The translations under genes were made by a program, and so were the position numbers. The notes under the pieces are model-generated. The model was not told where the DNA came from, searched no databases, and saw only the letters and a program-made list of their open reading frames with translations. Source: Lepas anatifera (taxonomy: Eukaryota > Arthropoda > Thecostraca > Lepadidae). Taken from it: DNA of 64,000 bases. Within the stretch, counting starts at the first letter, position 1. The number at the start of each line of letters is the position of its first letter. Where the stretch lies: the NCBI GenBank assembly GCA_034440635.1, contig JAOTON010000477.1:550001-614000 (forward strand), written 5' to 3'. Positions 11,801 to 24,216 of this stretch are shown piece by piece.

Positions 11801-12597
11801 ATTCCTGCCGGACCAGAGCGCGTGTTAGAACAGCATCTCCAAACCACATGGAGCTTCCCCAGACCACACGAATGACACGGGTGCGAAGGCAGCCTCGTAT
11901 AAGGGTGAAGGAAACTACCTAGTGTCTGGGCTGTAAGCGGTAATTAACAGCGGGATTTCACAAAGCATCATGAGCTATGTTCACGTGACGTAGCCAGCAG
12001 TGGCCCTGTTAACAGGAATTATGGATATCCGACAGCACCTCGCTAAGGTACTTGCGATAAGCCTGGAACTGCGGAACCAGGAACAGGTAGCACTCACGCT
12101 CTGACATTTTGCTCTCTCAAGACGTCTTTAAGTTACGGCACTGGGTTCTATACGAATAGCTTTCCGACTCCTTTACGGATTAACAATACCTCCGGTGTTA
12201 AACACAAACACTAAAACATAGGATCCAAGCAACTTGTACCAGGGCAGGCTCAGACTGAACACGTCTCACCAGCTCCCTCCCGTATGGCAGCAGCCAGCTA
12301 CCGGGGCCACATCGCAGCAGCTATAACCAACCTGCCGAACTTCCGGTTATACTCGGTACATATCTCCACCCAGGTCTTGCGCTTCTGCCGCAGCGCCGGC
12401 GAGTCCAGCCGCGCGCTGCCGATGACGTCATAGGCGCGGAAGCAGCGCTGGATCAGGTAGTGTTTGTCGGCGGCTGAGAGGATCTCGGCGGACTTGCGGC
12501 AGGAGTCGAGCGTGCCAGAGCCGGCGGTGACGTCCTCCGTTGACCCGGTCGACTCCGCCGACGGTGTGTTGGCTCGACTGCCGGATAAAACAGTCAT
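8809..12597 (-). CDS. Myb/SANT-like DNA-binding protein, multi-exon
   Basis: Exons on the minus strand are 12597-12332 (ATG at 12597), 11804-11570, about 10990-10768 and 9220-8809. Exons 1 and 2 join in phase (AG+G) to restore one Myb/SANT-like helical domain: DKHYLIQRCFRAYDVI, KRKTWVEICTEYNRKFG and, across the intron, STVKGVWRRFVKQRKDDL. Exon 3 is Pro/Ala-rich and ends acidic (SEEEEGED). Exons 3 and 4 also join in phase (AG+C). Exon 4 has a heptad-like coiled coil rich in Glu, Arg and Leu (HQWEMERARLETEVVALRR). This order (N-terminal SANT trihelix, C-terminal coiled coil) is common in arthropod zeste/Apontic-like and transposase-derived regulators. The phase between exons 2 and 3 is not resolved, so another exon or a different acceptor may exist. 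The true start could be upstream of 12597. The last residues and stop are encoded by satellite DNA. Confidence 0.7.
9221..10767. other. Intron of the Myb/SANT-like gene
   Basis: Intervening sequence between exon 4 (acceptor GTGGTTTGCAG on the minus strand) and exon 3 (donor GACAG|GTGAGA). AT-richer than the exons; no ORF with a recognisable domain. Confidence 0.5.
11150..11395. mobile_element. Degenerate hAT MITE copy inside an intron
   Basis: This stretch shares GGTGGGCGCCAAATTCTATC and GCGCCATCGACCTTTCAG with the MITE at 32960-33211, in the same order. The ends are decayed and no TSD is convincing. It lies in an intron of the minus-strand Myb/SANT-like gene. Confidence 0.5.
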
Positions 12598-13408
12598 CTG
12601 CGACTGTCCGCAGCTGAACACCAGTTGAAAGGCGGACGTGTTGCCGACGTACGAACAACAGCGGCTATCATCCAATAGGTTGGCTGCACCTGTCCACGCA
12701 CTTTCTTTAAAGCATCGTGCAAGTCTACGCGAAAAACGTGATGTTGCACATTATTCGTTCTTTCTCTTCAATGATGTACCAAGTTGATGTTTCGTTGCCG
12801 ACAAGTATATAATACATAGTTGTTATGCTTCGAATGTGGTTGGGCCTTGTTTTGAAAGTTATTGTAGTCCAAAGACGGGTTCCACATATACGATGTGGGG
12901 AACGGTGGCATTAGTTTTGGGGGCAATGTGCAAAAAGGACATAAATATTAATCCAAAACTTGATAAAACTTCGGAAAGGTAATATCTGGAAATTCGGTTC
13001 TAATTCTTACGTACTCCGGATGTTTTGCCCCCGCGGCGATGTCTTTCTCGTTCAAAATCGTTTCGCGGAGAGCGAATTACATTCTCGGAGAGAAATTGAA
13101 GGCATGGTGTCATCAACCAATCATCAGCGTTCATCAATGAGGGGTACACCAAAGCGGTCTTAGCGAGCATTCAACGCTCAACGTTTCAGGTTCAACCCCA
13201 CCCTCCCCCAGAATAGCTCCGCTCATCCACATCTTCACGATCTGCCGCTTGAGAACCACTGTAATGAGATACGAGACGAAACGAGACGAGGCTCCAAACT
13301 ATTATCTATGGCCAGCTAGATCAGATAGTTTTGGGTTCTTAGGTACGTCACTTACCCGCATTCAAATCCCCGGACAGGTATGATGCATAAATCTTTCCGA
13401 ACCCCATA
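12598..13408. other. Upstream flank of the Myb/SANT-like gene
   Basis: The open frame of exon 1 extends to 12675 without an ATG, so an upstream exon is possible. Beyond that I see no feature until the retrotransposon remnant. Confidence 0.3.
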
Positions 13409-14788
13409 ATGTCCTCCAAACAGGATGAGGGGGTGCAACACCATATTGCATTGCTTCTTCACAAAATTAAGAAATCCTTCAATGTAACTGACGGAGCGCA
13501 CTCCTGGATCGAATCCTACCTCTCCAATCGTCGTCAACGCGTCGTCATCGACGGAAAAATGTCTGACTGGGCACCCGTCCTTTCAGGGGTGCCGGAAAGT
13601 AGTGTCTGTGGCCCTTTACTTTTTATATGTTTTACTGCAGACCTACCACACTGCATACAGACGCAATGCGTCATGTACGCTGATGACGTCAAGATTTTTA
13701 ATCGCATAAAATGTTCAGCCGACGCAGATGACCTGCAAGCGGACCTGGAACGACTCTCCGCGTGGTCGAAATCCTGGCTTTTGAAATTGAATCCTTCAAA
13801 ATGTCATGTCATAACGTTCACCCTTCGAAATTCCCCCATTTTGGCCGGATATTCATTGGATCATTCAATTTTGGAGCGCCGCACGGAGACTCGGGACCTG
13901 GGCGTCCTACTTGACACAAAACTGACATTCTCAAATCATATTGACTCAGTAGTAACACGAGCAAACCGCATGTTGGGGCTTCTTATAAGAAGCATGCAAA
14001 TCCCACAATGTCGGCACGGCGGTAGACTGAGATGCCAGTCAGTCACAAGTGCGTACTTTGCTCATGTCCGGTCCATATTGGAATATGGTTGTGTAGTGTG
14101 GGCTGGCACAGCTGTCACCAACCTGAAACGCCTGGAACGGATTCAGCATAAGTTCCTTATGTGGTTGGCGGTGAAGTCGGACAGACCAATCGCAGTCACT
14201 GACTATAACACGCTTTTACTACATTTTAAGCTTCCTTCAATTCGTTCGAGACTCGCGCAATATGACTTGCTTTATTTGCATAACATTTTCTCTGGACGTC
14301 TTGACTGTCCCCATGTGATGGGATGCTTCGGCCTATTAGTGCAGAGGCGTGTATCGCGAGTACAGAGGCTGTGGAATGTTCCATACGCCAGAGTGAACAC
14401 TGTAAAGAGGTCTTTGTTCTGCAGGATTCCGGTGCTCACTAATGATTTTCTCAACTCCAGCAGAGATGTTGATTTTTTTGACTCAACGCATTTCACCTTC
14501 AAATCGGTGGCCAGACAATTCGCGAATAGCCTAGGACCATTTGTGTGATTACAATGAGTGCGCTTTGTGACCGTGGAAATGTCTTTTGTTAGGCCTGTAG
14601 GCATGTATATGACCCGTTTTTACACTTTTACAGATGTTTAGATGTCTAGACCGTCGTTTAATGTTGTATTGTTCGTGCTACTACGCTTATATAACTTATT
14701 CACCTTTTTTACCACTTGACTGCACCTGTAATTGGGATACATCCTGTTGGTGTTTACGCAAATACAAACATACAAACAAACATATTAC
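13409..14788 (+). mobile_element. 5'-truncated non-LTR retrotransposon with RT
   Basis: An uninterrupted 379-aa reading frame (13409-14548) encodes the C-terminal half of a LINE-type reverse transcriptase. It has the palm motif YADD (residues 90-93) and the downstream LNPSKCHVITF and DLGVLLDTKLTFSNHI blocks. The usual GVPQGSVLGP motif is altered to GVPESSVCGP, suggesting an inactive copy. The 5' end (endonuclease, RT fingers) is missing, as expected from incomplete target-primed reverse transcription. The 3' end is a (TACAAA)-like tail at about 14756-14788. Two decayed relatives lie at 31293-32003 and 40465-41943. Confidence 0.85.
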
Positions 14789-15175
14789 CAGTGGCGGATC
14801 TAGCCGGATGGTTTGGGAGGGGCAAACCAAAGTCGAAAAGCAAAAAAACATCGCGCAGTGCAAAATTGCGTTACAATATGCCTTTTCGGTAGGATTTTGG
14901 GAACTGGACACGAAAAGCAAAAAAACGCCACGGGGTGAAAAATATGAACTCAAGCTACTTTTTTCCTATCCAAGCCCCAATATTTACACTGAACTTCACT
15001 AATTCTGTTTGAAGTTGAGAGTTGAAGCACCAAAATCTTGCTTACAAGCTAAAAAGGAGTCGGGGAAAAAGGAGGTCGATCGCTTTGGGGGGGGCAAAAA
15101 CATAGTTTTGCCCCGAGCTTTTCCGTTTGGGAGGGGGCAATTGCCTTTTTTGCCCCTCCCCTGGATCCGCCGCTG
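14789..15175. mobile_element. Complete hAT-type MITE, 387 bp
   Basis: Ends are CAGTGGCGGATC and GATCCGCCGCTG, inverted and of hAT type (CAG..). They are flanked by a perfect 8-bp direct repeat CATATTAC at 14781-14788 and 15176-15183. There is no coding capacity. It inserted exactly at the tail of the upstream retrotransposon. Related copies are at 1-84, 16427/24670, 23749-24216 and 60840-61251. Confidence 0.92.
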
Positions 15176-15183
15176 CATATTAC

Positions 15184-16418
15184 CGCAGCAGTCGGTGTGT
15201 CGTAAAGTCACAAAGCTGTTTTTAGTCACTTCAATCACCAACATATAAAAATCCACTGGCAGACAAAGTTAAAAGATAAAATGCATCAAACGAGTAATAA
15301 AATTTTACACAGAATGTTTCTCGACCTTCGCCCATGGGTTGGAGTTAGATGGGGGGGGACTGACGGTCTCACATGTACAGGTCCTGAGAGAAGGCGCGGC
15401 ATATGGCGAGCAGAACAGCGGCGCGGCTGCGCGGCGGGGTGGTGCCGGCCGGCGGGTTTGTACCCTCGGGCCCTGACAGGGACATCCCAACCGGTGCTGG
15501 GTGTCACAGCGGCGCGGCTGTGGAGTGGTGCCGGCCGGCGGGTTTGTACCCTCGGGGCCTGACAGGGACACCCCAAACCGGTGTCACAGGGGAAGGGACA
15601 CAGCGACGCCGAACCCACACCCATCTCATGTCACAGACCGAGATTCGCACTGCAACCACGGGATTGCATGGATTAATAATAACCTGGAGAATTAAACCAC
15701 CATTTTTCTGGGATGTTTATCGGAATATGTTTGGGATAAATCAAGGGAGAACATTCAACAATGTTCCACCGACTTTAATTACACATCAGTGCACAATGAC
15801 CCCGATGGCCCTTATCATCACCGAAACCATCAGAGGTTCACTACGCACCCAGATATTGTGGGGTGCGAGCCGCCTTTCATCTCAGCTGTCCATTCTCGTG
15901 CATGTGGGGTACACAGGACCGGATGATGGATGGTTGTTACAGTTTGGATAGCTGCCACATCATGAATGCCCCCTTGGTTTTCCAGAAAATAAGGCATGCT
16001 TGTAGTTTGATTTGACGTGTTCCATCTGTCAGTCAATAAATGAATCATAAGATATGTCATAAAATAACATTATACTCAATATTGCATACATCTATTAACA
16101 TTGTATGCAGGAGCAAACCGCATACGGTAAAATATAAACCGTAAACCGTTGAATACAAACGTGATAACCGATAAATAAAAGCGCAAAAATATTTCCATTT
16201 CTCACGACTATTACGTGCAAAAACACCAATATAGTTCTAGCTTCACAAATCATTCACATTGGCTTCATATGATATTTCATCCAGGAAAAAGTGTCGATAC
16301 CTACTAATTAGCGATGTGTTTCAATTTCCTCTTTCTGTTTGGCTGACATCCCTGGGCTTTCTACGATTATGTTTCCACCATACTTAATCATTTCAACATT
16401 CATTGGTCTATCGAGGTG
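15184..16418. other. No gene recognised
   Basis: A ~65-bp duplication containing GTGCCGGCCGGCGGGTTTG occurs at about 15440-15580 and gives overlapping ORFs without domain content. The remainder is AT-rich with no recognisable coding. Confidence 0.4.
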
Positions 16419-16489
16419 GGTTTGATCACTGGCGAATCCAGGGCAGTGACGGATCAAGGGGGGCCCAGGGGCCCGGGCCCCCCCCCTTA

Positions 16490-19400
16490 GCTCCCAAGCG
16501 CCCCAGTAGAGCTTAGCTCATATCGGGCGCCGAAGGCGCCCGATATGAGTGGCGCGCCTGTACCCATCTCGTGCGCCAAGGTGGTAGATACCACTTATTC
16601 CACTTGAATTAACACATACTCCTTAAAACCATGGCAAAGCGCCCCTGCCCAAACATTAGACGCCTTTACTGGTCTTTTGCGCCCCAGTAAAATGTTGCAG
16701 ATGAAATTTAGAAAGCTAACAAAAGCGCCCCGGCAAAAAAAAGGCGCCACTAGATAGCAAGATTGCGCCATGGGGAACTAATACACTCCTGAGTAGCCTA
16801 GGCGCCCCCTGGATGAAGCGCCCTACGGATATCATATGCGCCCTTGGCTAGGAAAGGCGCCCCTGGGCAGCAAAGGCAAATCTTGGTAACATTTGTACCC
16901 CGGACAGCATAAGCGTCCCTTAGATAGAAGTAGGCGCTTTAGGAAAATAAAATGCTCACCTTGGGTATAAAAAGGCGCCCTTTCATAGCCTAGGCGCCCA
17001 CTGAAAAAAGCGCGTTACGGATGTCATATGCACCCTTGGATAGCAAAGGCGCCCCTGGGTAGCAAAGGCGCCCCTAGGACGGCACCCCTTCGATAGAAAA
17101 TCCGCCTTTGGATAGCCTAGGCGCCCCCTGGATGAAGCGCCCTACGGATATCATATGCGCCCTGTTCTAGGAAAGGCGCCCCTGGGCAGCAAAGGCAAAT
17201 CTTGGTAACCTAGGTGCTCTGGACAGCATAAGCGCCCCTTAGATAGAAATAGGTGCTTTAGGAATATGAAATGCTCACCTTGGGTAGAAAAAGGCGCCCT
17301 TTGATAGCCTAGGCGCCCACTGGAAAAAACGCCTTACGGATGTCGTATGCACCCTTGGATAGCAAAGGCGCCCCTGGACAGCAAAGACAACCCTGGATAA
17401 CACAAGTGCTGTGGACAGCAAAGGCGCCCCTGGGTAGCAAAGGCGCCCCTGGGTAGCAAAGGCGCCCCTAGGAAGGCACCCCTTCGAAAGCAAAGGCGCC
17501 TTTGGATAGCCTCGGCGCCCCCTGGATGAAGCGCCCTACGGATATTATATGCACCTTTGACTAGGAAAGGCGCCCCTTGGCAGCAAAGTCAAATCTTGGT
17601 AACATATGTACCCCGTACAGCACAAGCGCCCCTTAAATAGAAGTAGGCGCTTTAGGAAAATAAAATGCTCACTTTGAGCAGAAAAAGGCGCCCTTTGATA
17701 GCCTAGGCGCCCACTGGAAAAAAGCACCCTACGGATATCATATGCGCCCTTGGCTAGGAAAGGCGCCCTGGGCAGCGAAGGCAAATCTTGGTAACATATG
17801 TATCCCGTACAGCATAACCGCCCCTTAGATAGAAGTAGGCGCTTTAGGAAAATAAAATGCTCACCTTGAGCAGAAAAAGGCGCCCTTTGATAGCCTAAGC
17901 GCCCACTGGAAAAAGCGCCCTACGGATGTCATATGCACCCTTGGATAGCAAAGGCGCCCCTGGACAGCAAAGACAACCCTGGATAACACAAGTGCTGTGG
18001 ACAGCAAAGGCGCCCCTGGGTAGCAAAGGCGCCCCTGGGTAGCAAAGGCGCCCTTAGGAAGGCACCCCTTCGATAGAAACCCGCCTTTGGATAGCCTAGG
18101 CGCCAACTGGAAAAAAGCGCCCTACGGATATCATATGCGCCCTTGGCTAGGAAAGGCGCCCCTGGGCAGCAAAGGCAAATCTTAGTAACATATGTACCCC
18201 GGACAGCATAAGCGCCCCTTAGATAGAAGTAGGCGCCCTAGGAAAATAAAATGCTCACCTTGGGCAGAAAAATGCGCCCTTTGATAGCCTAGGCGCCCAC
18301 TGGAAAAGCGCCCTACGGATATCATAGGCGCCCTTGGCTAGGAAAGGCGCCCTGGGCAGCAAAGGCAAATCTTGGTAACATATATACCCCGTACAGCATA
18401 AGCGCCCCTTAGATAGAAGTAGGCGCCTTAGGAAAATAAAATGCTCACCTTGGGCAGAAAAAGGCGCCCTTTGATAGCCTAGGCGTCCACTGGAAAAAGC
18501 GCCCTACGGATATCATAGGCGCCCTTGGCTAGGAAAGGCGCCCCTGGGCAGCAAAGGCAAATCTTGGTAACATATATACCCCGTACAGCATAAGCGCCCC
18601 TTAGATAGAAGTAGGCGCCTTAGGAAAATAAAATGCTCACCTTGGGCAGAAAAAGGCGCCCTTTGATAGCCTAGGCGTCCACTGGAAAAAGCGCCCTACG
18701 GATATCATAAGCGCCCTTGGCTAGGAAAGGCGCCCCTGGGCAGCAAAGGCAAATCTTGGTAACATATGTACCCTGTACAGCATAAGCGCCCCTTAGATAG
18801 AAGTAGGCGCTTTAGGAAAATAAAATGCTCACCTTGAGCAGAAAAAGGCGCCCTTTGATAGCCTAGGCGCCCACTGGAAAAAGCGCCCTATGGATGTCAT
18901 ATGCACCCTTGGATAGCAAAGGCGCCCCTGGACAGCAAAGACAACCCTGGATAACACAAGTGCTGTGGACGGCAAAGGCGCCCCTGGGTAGCAAGGGCGC
19001 CCCTAGGAAGGCACCCCTTCGATAGAAAAGCCGCCTTTGGATAGCCTAGGCGCCCCCTGGATAAACTAGGAGCCCGAGAAGGAAAACGAGCGCCCCACTG
19101 GGAAATACAGGCTCCCTCTGTATAACATAGATGCCCCTTATCCACCTTCAGCTGCCCTGGATTGGAGCAGCGCCCCCCAAGAGCAAAGGCGCCCTTGGAC
19201 AAAAAGCCGCCTCCTGGTATCAAAGGCGCTCCTAGATAACATATGCGCCCCTTAGATAGAAATAGGTGCTCCAGGAAAGCAAAATGCGCCCCTTGGTTAA
19301 GAAAGGTGCCCTTGGATAGCAAAGGCGTCCCTGGACAGCAAAGGCAAATCTGGGAAACATAGGTGCCCTGGACAGAATAGGAGCCCCTTAGATAGAAATA

Positions 19401-21560
19401 GGCACTTCAGGAAAATAAATGCAACCCTTGGATAGAAAAAGTGCCCTTTGATAGTCCAGGCACCCACTGGATAAAGCGCCCACGGATATCATATGCACTT
19501 TTGGAGGCGCCACTGGACAGCAAAGACAACCCTGGACACAAGTGCTTTGGACAGCAAAGGTGCCCCTAGGAAGGCACCCCTTCGATAGTAAAGGCGCCTT
19601 TGGATAGCCTAGGCGCTCTCTAGATAAACTAGGTGCTTGAGAAGGAAAATGAGCGCCCCAATGGAAAGTACAGGCTCCCTCTGTATAACATAGATGTCCC
19701 TTATCCATCTTCAGCTACCCTGGATTGGAGCAGCGTCCCTCAAGAGCAAAGGCGCCGCTGGACAAAAAGGCGTCTCCGTATATCAAGGGCACTCCTAGAT
19801 AATATATGCACCCCTTACATAGAAATAGGCACTTCAGGGAAGTGAAAGGCGGCCTTTGGTTAGGACGGCGCCCTTGGACAGCCTAGGCGCCCTCTGCATA
19901 AAGCGCCCTACATATATCATATGTGCCCTTGGATAGCAAAGGCGCCCCTGGACAGCAAAGTTAACCCTTCTTGAAATACATGATCTGGACAGCATAGGCG
20001 GTCATGGATAAAATAGGCGCCTGAGAAAGAAAACAAGCGCCTGAGAGTACAGGCGCCCCCAGGATATCATAGGTGTCCCTTTCCGTCTTCAGCTTCCCTA
20101 TTATCTATGGTTTGGCACACCTGTCCGACAGTCGTGCGCTCTGTTACAGGGCTCGAGCGCTCAATTTGAGCATGGACTGCCTTAAACCACATTTCGTTAA
20201 CCTATAACTGAAGGCTTAGTGCTCCATCGCTGCAACCGGGTGTCTTTTTCAGTATGTGCGCCCCACTTCCGAGAACGCTGCCCTCACCAACCAGCAGTCC
20301 TCCCCGCTAAGCAGATGAGCGCCTCTTTCTGATAACTATCCACTTTATTTCAGTGTTCGAGCGCCTTATTTCAGAATTTTTATTCTCCATCTATTTTGGG
20401 CTCCTCCTGGATTGCAGAGGCGCCCCCTCAAGTGCAAAGGCGCACCTGGATAGAAAAGTGCGCCCCATGTTTGCAAAGGCGCTCCAAGACAGCATATGCG
20501 CCGCTTAGATGGAAATAGGCACTCCATTAAAGTAAAATGTTCCCTTTGGGTAGCAAAGGCGCCCCTTAACAGCGAAGGCAGCCCCAGATAACAAAGGTTC
20601 TCTGGACAGCGTAGGTGCCCTTTAATAAACTGGTGCCAAAAGAGAAAAATAGCGCCTCACCGGAGACAAAAAGCACCCAGGATAACGTAGGGGCATGTAT
20701 TTCAATCATGTCTGTGATTGAAAAATACATCTAGACAGCATATGCGCCCCTGGATAGAAAGACACCCCCGGGCAGTAACGGCGACCCTGGAAAGCAATAG
20801 TGCGCCCCTGTGGAGAAAAAACCGCCTCCTGAATAACCTAGGCACCGCCCCCGAAATATCGGATGCCCGTGGATAGAGCAGACTGCCTTGAATAAAACAG
20901 CGGCCCTGGATAGTAAAGGCGCCCTTTGATAGCATAAGCGTTCCTTAGCAACAATATGGGCGCTACATGAGCTCAAGGTTCACGCGCACCTAAGCCCAAT
21001 AATAGAGCAATCAATCGATGCCAAAGCATTCCTTAAAGCACGGGCGCCAAACTTCCTGAGAAGTAAAGGCGCCTCTGGGTAGCAAAGGCGACCCTCGACA
21101 GTGATGTAGGTATTCCTGAATAACAGCAGCGTCCCTTGATAAGAATAGCCCCAAGATGGCACAGGTACCCTGCTGATAGGAAAAGCGCCCCTGAATATCA
21201 GAGGCACCCTCTGAATGAGGTGCCCATGGAGAGCATAAGGGCGCCCTATGTATAGCAAATTGCCGCCCCCTGGATAGCCTAAGCGCCCCTTGCATAGGGT
21301 AGGCGCCACTGGGTAGTATAGGTTACCTTGAATAAAAATACGCCCCTAAATACCAAGGTGAACCTGGATAAGAAAAAGCTCCCCTTGGCCACTGGGTATC
21401 AAAGGCACCCCCGGAACAGCAAAGATGCCCCTGGATAGATAGGTTGCGTCCATTGGGGAGCGAAGGCGCCCCTGGGTGGCACAGGGGGCCTCATCGAAGC
21501 AAAGGCCCCTCCAGAGAGCATAAGTGTCCCTGATGAGCACAGGTACTCCTGGACAGCCCC
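16490..21560. repeat. Array of ~20-bp GGCGCC units with higher-order repeats
   Basis: Roughly 250 degenerate units of about 19-21 bp share a core like AGGCGCCCCTGGATAGCAAA. The best-preserved part (16.9-19.0 kb) has higher-order units. The marker ATGCTCAC recurs at 16952, 17271, 17665, 17857, 18251, 18441, 18633 and 18825, giving spacings of 319, 394, 192, 394, 190, 192 and 192 bp. Units decay toward 21.5 kb. ORFs on the minus strand (for example 18897-19322) only translate the repeat. Confidence 0.9.
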
Positions 21561-21599
21561 TAAATGACGTTGCATAATGTTACGACACCTATTATGACG

Positions 21600-22642
21600 C
21601 ATGCAATTACATCAAAGTAAAGGTTATTCAGTGTTTAGATCCAGGTTACAGGTCAATTTTAAAGGTCACTGGCCTTGATGATCAATGCTTGATCAAAGGT
21701 CATTGGTAAGCTTGGACACAGCGCTAGTTATAGCGTAAATTAGGCCTAATTTGTTGGGTTGTGCCGTAATAGGTCAATGACCTTGAAGGACCTTGACCTA
21801 AAAATTGCAGACATTGTTTAGAGCCTTCCCTTTTGGCCTCAGTCCTGTTCTAGAGTATTCACGCCCCGTTCCGGCCCGTTGGGGGGTGCTTGAACACCCC
21901 CTCGAGGTCTCCCAGTGGCACGAAAAAACGTCGGCGCGAAGCGACACAGTACTTGTCACCCCTTATCATTGATCAATTCCGCAACTTTCCCTCAAAATTT
22001 AAGGTTGTGTCATCTCAGGTCAGGTCACCAGCGCAGTTCAAGTGACCTCATCCCAAAAATGTTTAAGGTGGCGTAAGTAAGAAAAGGGTGAACCTATCGA
22101 ATTCAAGCTTGTACCATATAATGGGCCCAAAAAGTACTAATAGATTTATCCCGGGATTTTTCCCATTGATGACCTAGGGACAGATACGAATCATGACCTC
22201 TCCATTGAAAATGCATGGGGTAAAACGGAAATTTGCCGAAAAATTGCTCTATGTCTGCAGACGCCGCTTGGAATACCTTCGGATTCCCCAAATCATAGTA
22301 TCCTAGGCCTCTTTATCGGTTCATGTTGCAAGTTTAGACATATTACCTCTGAGAGTTCATCTGGGGCTTCCTAAGCAGGTTTTAAGACTTGGGTCAATTG
22401 CTTTGCAGGAAATATTGATAAAACCCGTATTTTGATACCATTTTTATCGCTATTGTGACTTGATTCATATGCATACTGACTATGCTAGGCTAGATGGTGA
22501 CCTTGACCTACCCATAGGTCAGGTCATTTTTATGTTTTGACCTAGTATAGTCATATTATGCATTATTCGATGATTCGCCGTAACGAGAGGAAGCGAAGTG
22601 TGCCTAAAAATGATTCTAGCTCAACTCTGGCAGATGCTAGAG
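21600..22642. mobile_element. Partial piggyBac-like, AGGTCA-rich segment
   Basis: From about 21850 this segment aligns by eye with the element at 61678-62649. Shared stretches include GGCGCGAAGCG, ATCAATTCCGCAACTTTCC-like sequence, CTTGTACCA.ATAATGGGCCC and the terminal CTAAAAATG.TTCTAG.TCAACTCTG block. The left TTAA end and the right end are lost. AGGTCA/TGACCT hexamers occur throughout. It lies inside the 7.86-kb carrier. Confidence 0.6.
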
Positions 22643-22659
22643 TATATAGACAGAGACAT

Positions 22660-23430
22660 GTTGTAAGCTTTGTCTCGGGGAGGGACCCCAGCGCTGATCC
22701 CTGGAAAAATCTGCAATGGCCCCCAGGGGCTCTCAGGGAGTCAGGAAATCTGGCGTGGGTGGAATCCGGTAGGAGGGATTTTGGGTCTACAAAATCAGCT
22801 GAGGGGCCCGTGCCAGTTAGGGGGACCTAGATAAGGGCGCCCGACGAGCTTATTTGACCTCAGTGCCAACACAGGATTCTCAAGACCAGCGTGGGGTGCC
22901 TACCTATCTAAACGGTTTCTAAATAGGCTCAGGGACCCAAAACTAACCCAGGGGTTCAGTTTTTCAACTCATGGGGCCCAGGCACTCTGAGGGGAACCTG
23001 CAGAAGCTTAGAAGGCCCATAAAACTAATAGGGCCAGACTAGCTGGGTGGCTCGCCAAACTAGTGTACAGATACGCACAGCGGGCCCCAAACAAGCTGAA
23101 GGGATCTATATCAGTTAAACGAAAACGATACCAACCCAGGGGACAATGACCAGCTTAAGGGACACTAATCCAGCTTGGGGCTCAGAGCTCAGAGCTCCAG
23201 TTTTTAGCTCAGAGGGCCCAGGACCTGTTGATGGGGCCCTATATCAATAAAAGGGCCCCGAAAAGCTTAATTGGCTTCAGCGGCGACATATAGGTTTCAA
23301 GTTCAGTGTGAGAGCCTAGTTAACTAAAGCGGTCCTAGATCAGCTGAGGGGACTCGATATAAACTCAGGAAGTCACCAAAAACTCAGGGGCCCAGGCCCG
23401 CAGAGGTTCTGCGGCCTATGAGGCTCAGGT
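22660..23430. repeat. Degenerate AGCTNAGGGG-type short-unit array
   Basis: Weak ~20-bp periodicity with words such as AGCTGAGGGG, AACTCAGGGGCCC and GGGCCCAAACT. These resemble the much clearer array at 35100-37770, so both carriers appear to share this repeat type. Confidence 0.5.
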
Positions 23431-23748
23431 TAGCGTCAATCGGGTATTTCAGTATGGAGCCGTTAGCCAGGACAACTGTGATAAGTGGAGGTGGTGGATA
23501 CTACGCCCCAGTTTTTGCCATGACCGAAGATAACTGTATTATTTGCTCATCGTGCTTCAGTTAGCGTCAGTGGGTGCTTTCAGCATTTTCTACCAAGGTA
23601 CCAGTCGTTAGCTGGCCCGAAATATGCTTGATGGTAAACGTGAAGATGTCATCACTAAGGGGAAGCCTTCATGAAAATAAGCATTTACAAATCCTTTTTT
23701 AAACGCGTTTTTCATTGACACTGGCCGCCTTTTGGGTGGTAAATTGGC

Positions 23749-24216
23749 CAGTGGCGGATCCAGGGGGGCCAAATGGCATTCCCCAAACGGAAAAGCTCGG
23801 GACAAAACTATGTTTTCGCCCCCAAAACGATCGACCTCCTTTTTCCCCTACTCCTTTTTAGTTTATAAGCAAGATTTTGGTGTTTCAACTCTCAACTTCA
23901 AACAGAACATAATTTGATAAGATGTTCCCTGGCCTGTCCCCTCGAATCCGGAAATGTAAAAAACACTGAAGATTATATATTCGGGCACAACCCTTCATCA
24001 GAATCATGGAGTAAATATCAATAATTCTCAGTTATAGTATAGCCAGCCTTGGATAGGAAGAAGTATCTCGAGCCCTTTTTTGGGTTTTCGTCTGAAATAC
24101 CCCAAAATTCTTCCGGCAAGTGATATAGGTGGCGCAGCTTTTGACTGCGTGACGTTTTTTTTTGCTTTTCGACTGTGGTTTGTCCCTTCCAAACCGACCG
24201 GCTAGATCCGCGACTG
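23749..24216. mobile_element. hAT-type MITE nested in the carrier
   Basis: The 468-bp copy begins CAGTGGCGGATCC and ends CTAGATCCGCGACTG. A perfect 8-bp TSD AAATTGGC flanks it (23741-23748 and 24217-24224). It is of the same family as the MITE that contains the whole carrier, so this family was active both before and after the carrier inserted. Confidence 0.9.

Noticed and set aside
18897..19322. 141-aa minus-strand ORF and similar ones at 17275-17493, 17861-18106, 19388-19708 and 20702-21309
   Set aside because: They are frame translations of the GGCGCC array (repeating LLSKGAF/YPRA words) with no independent coding evidence.
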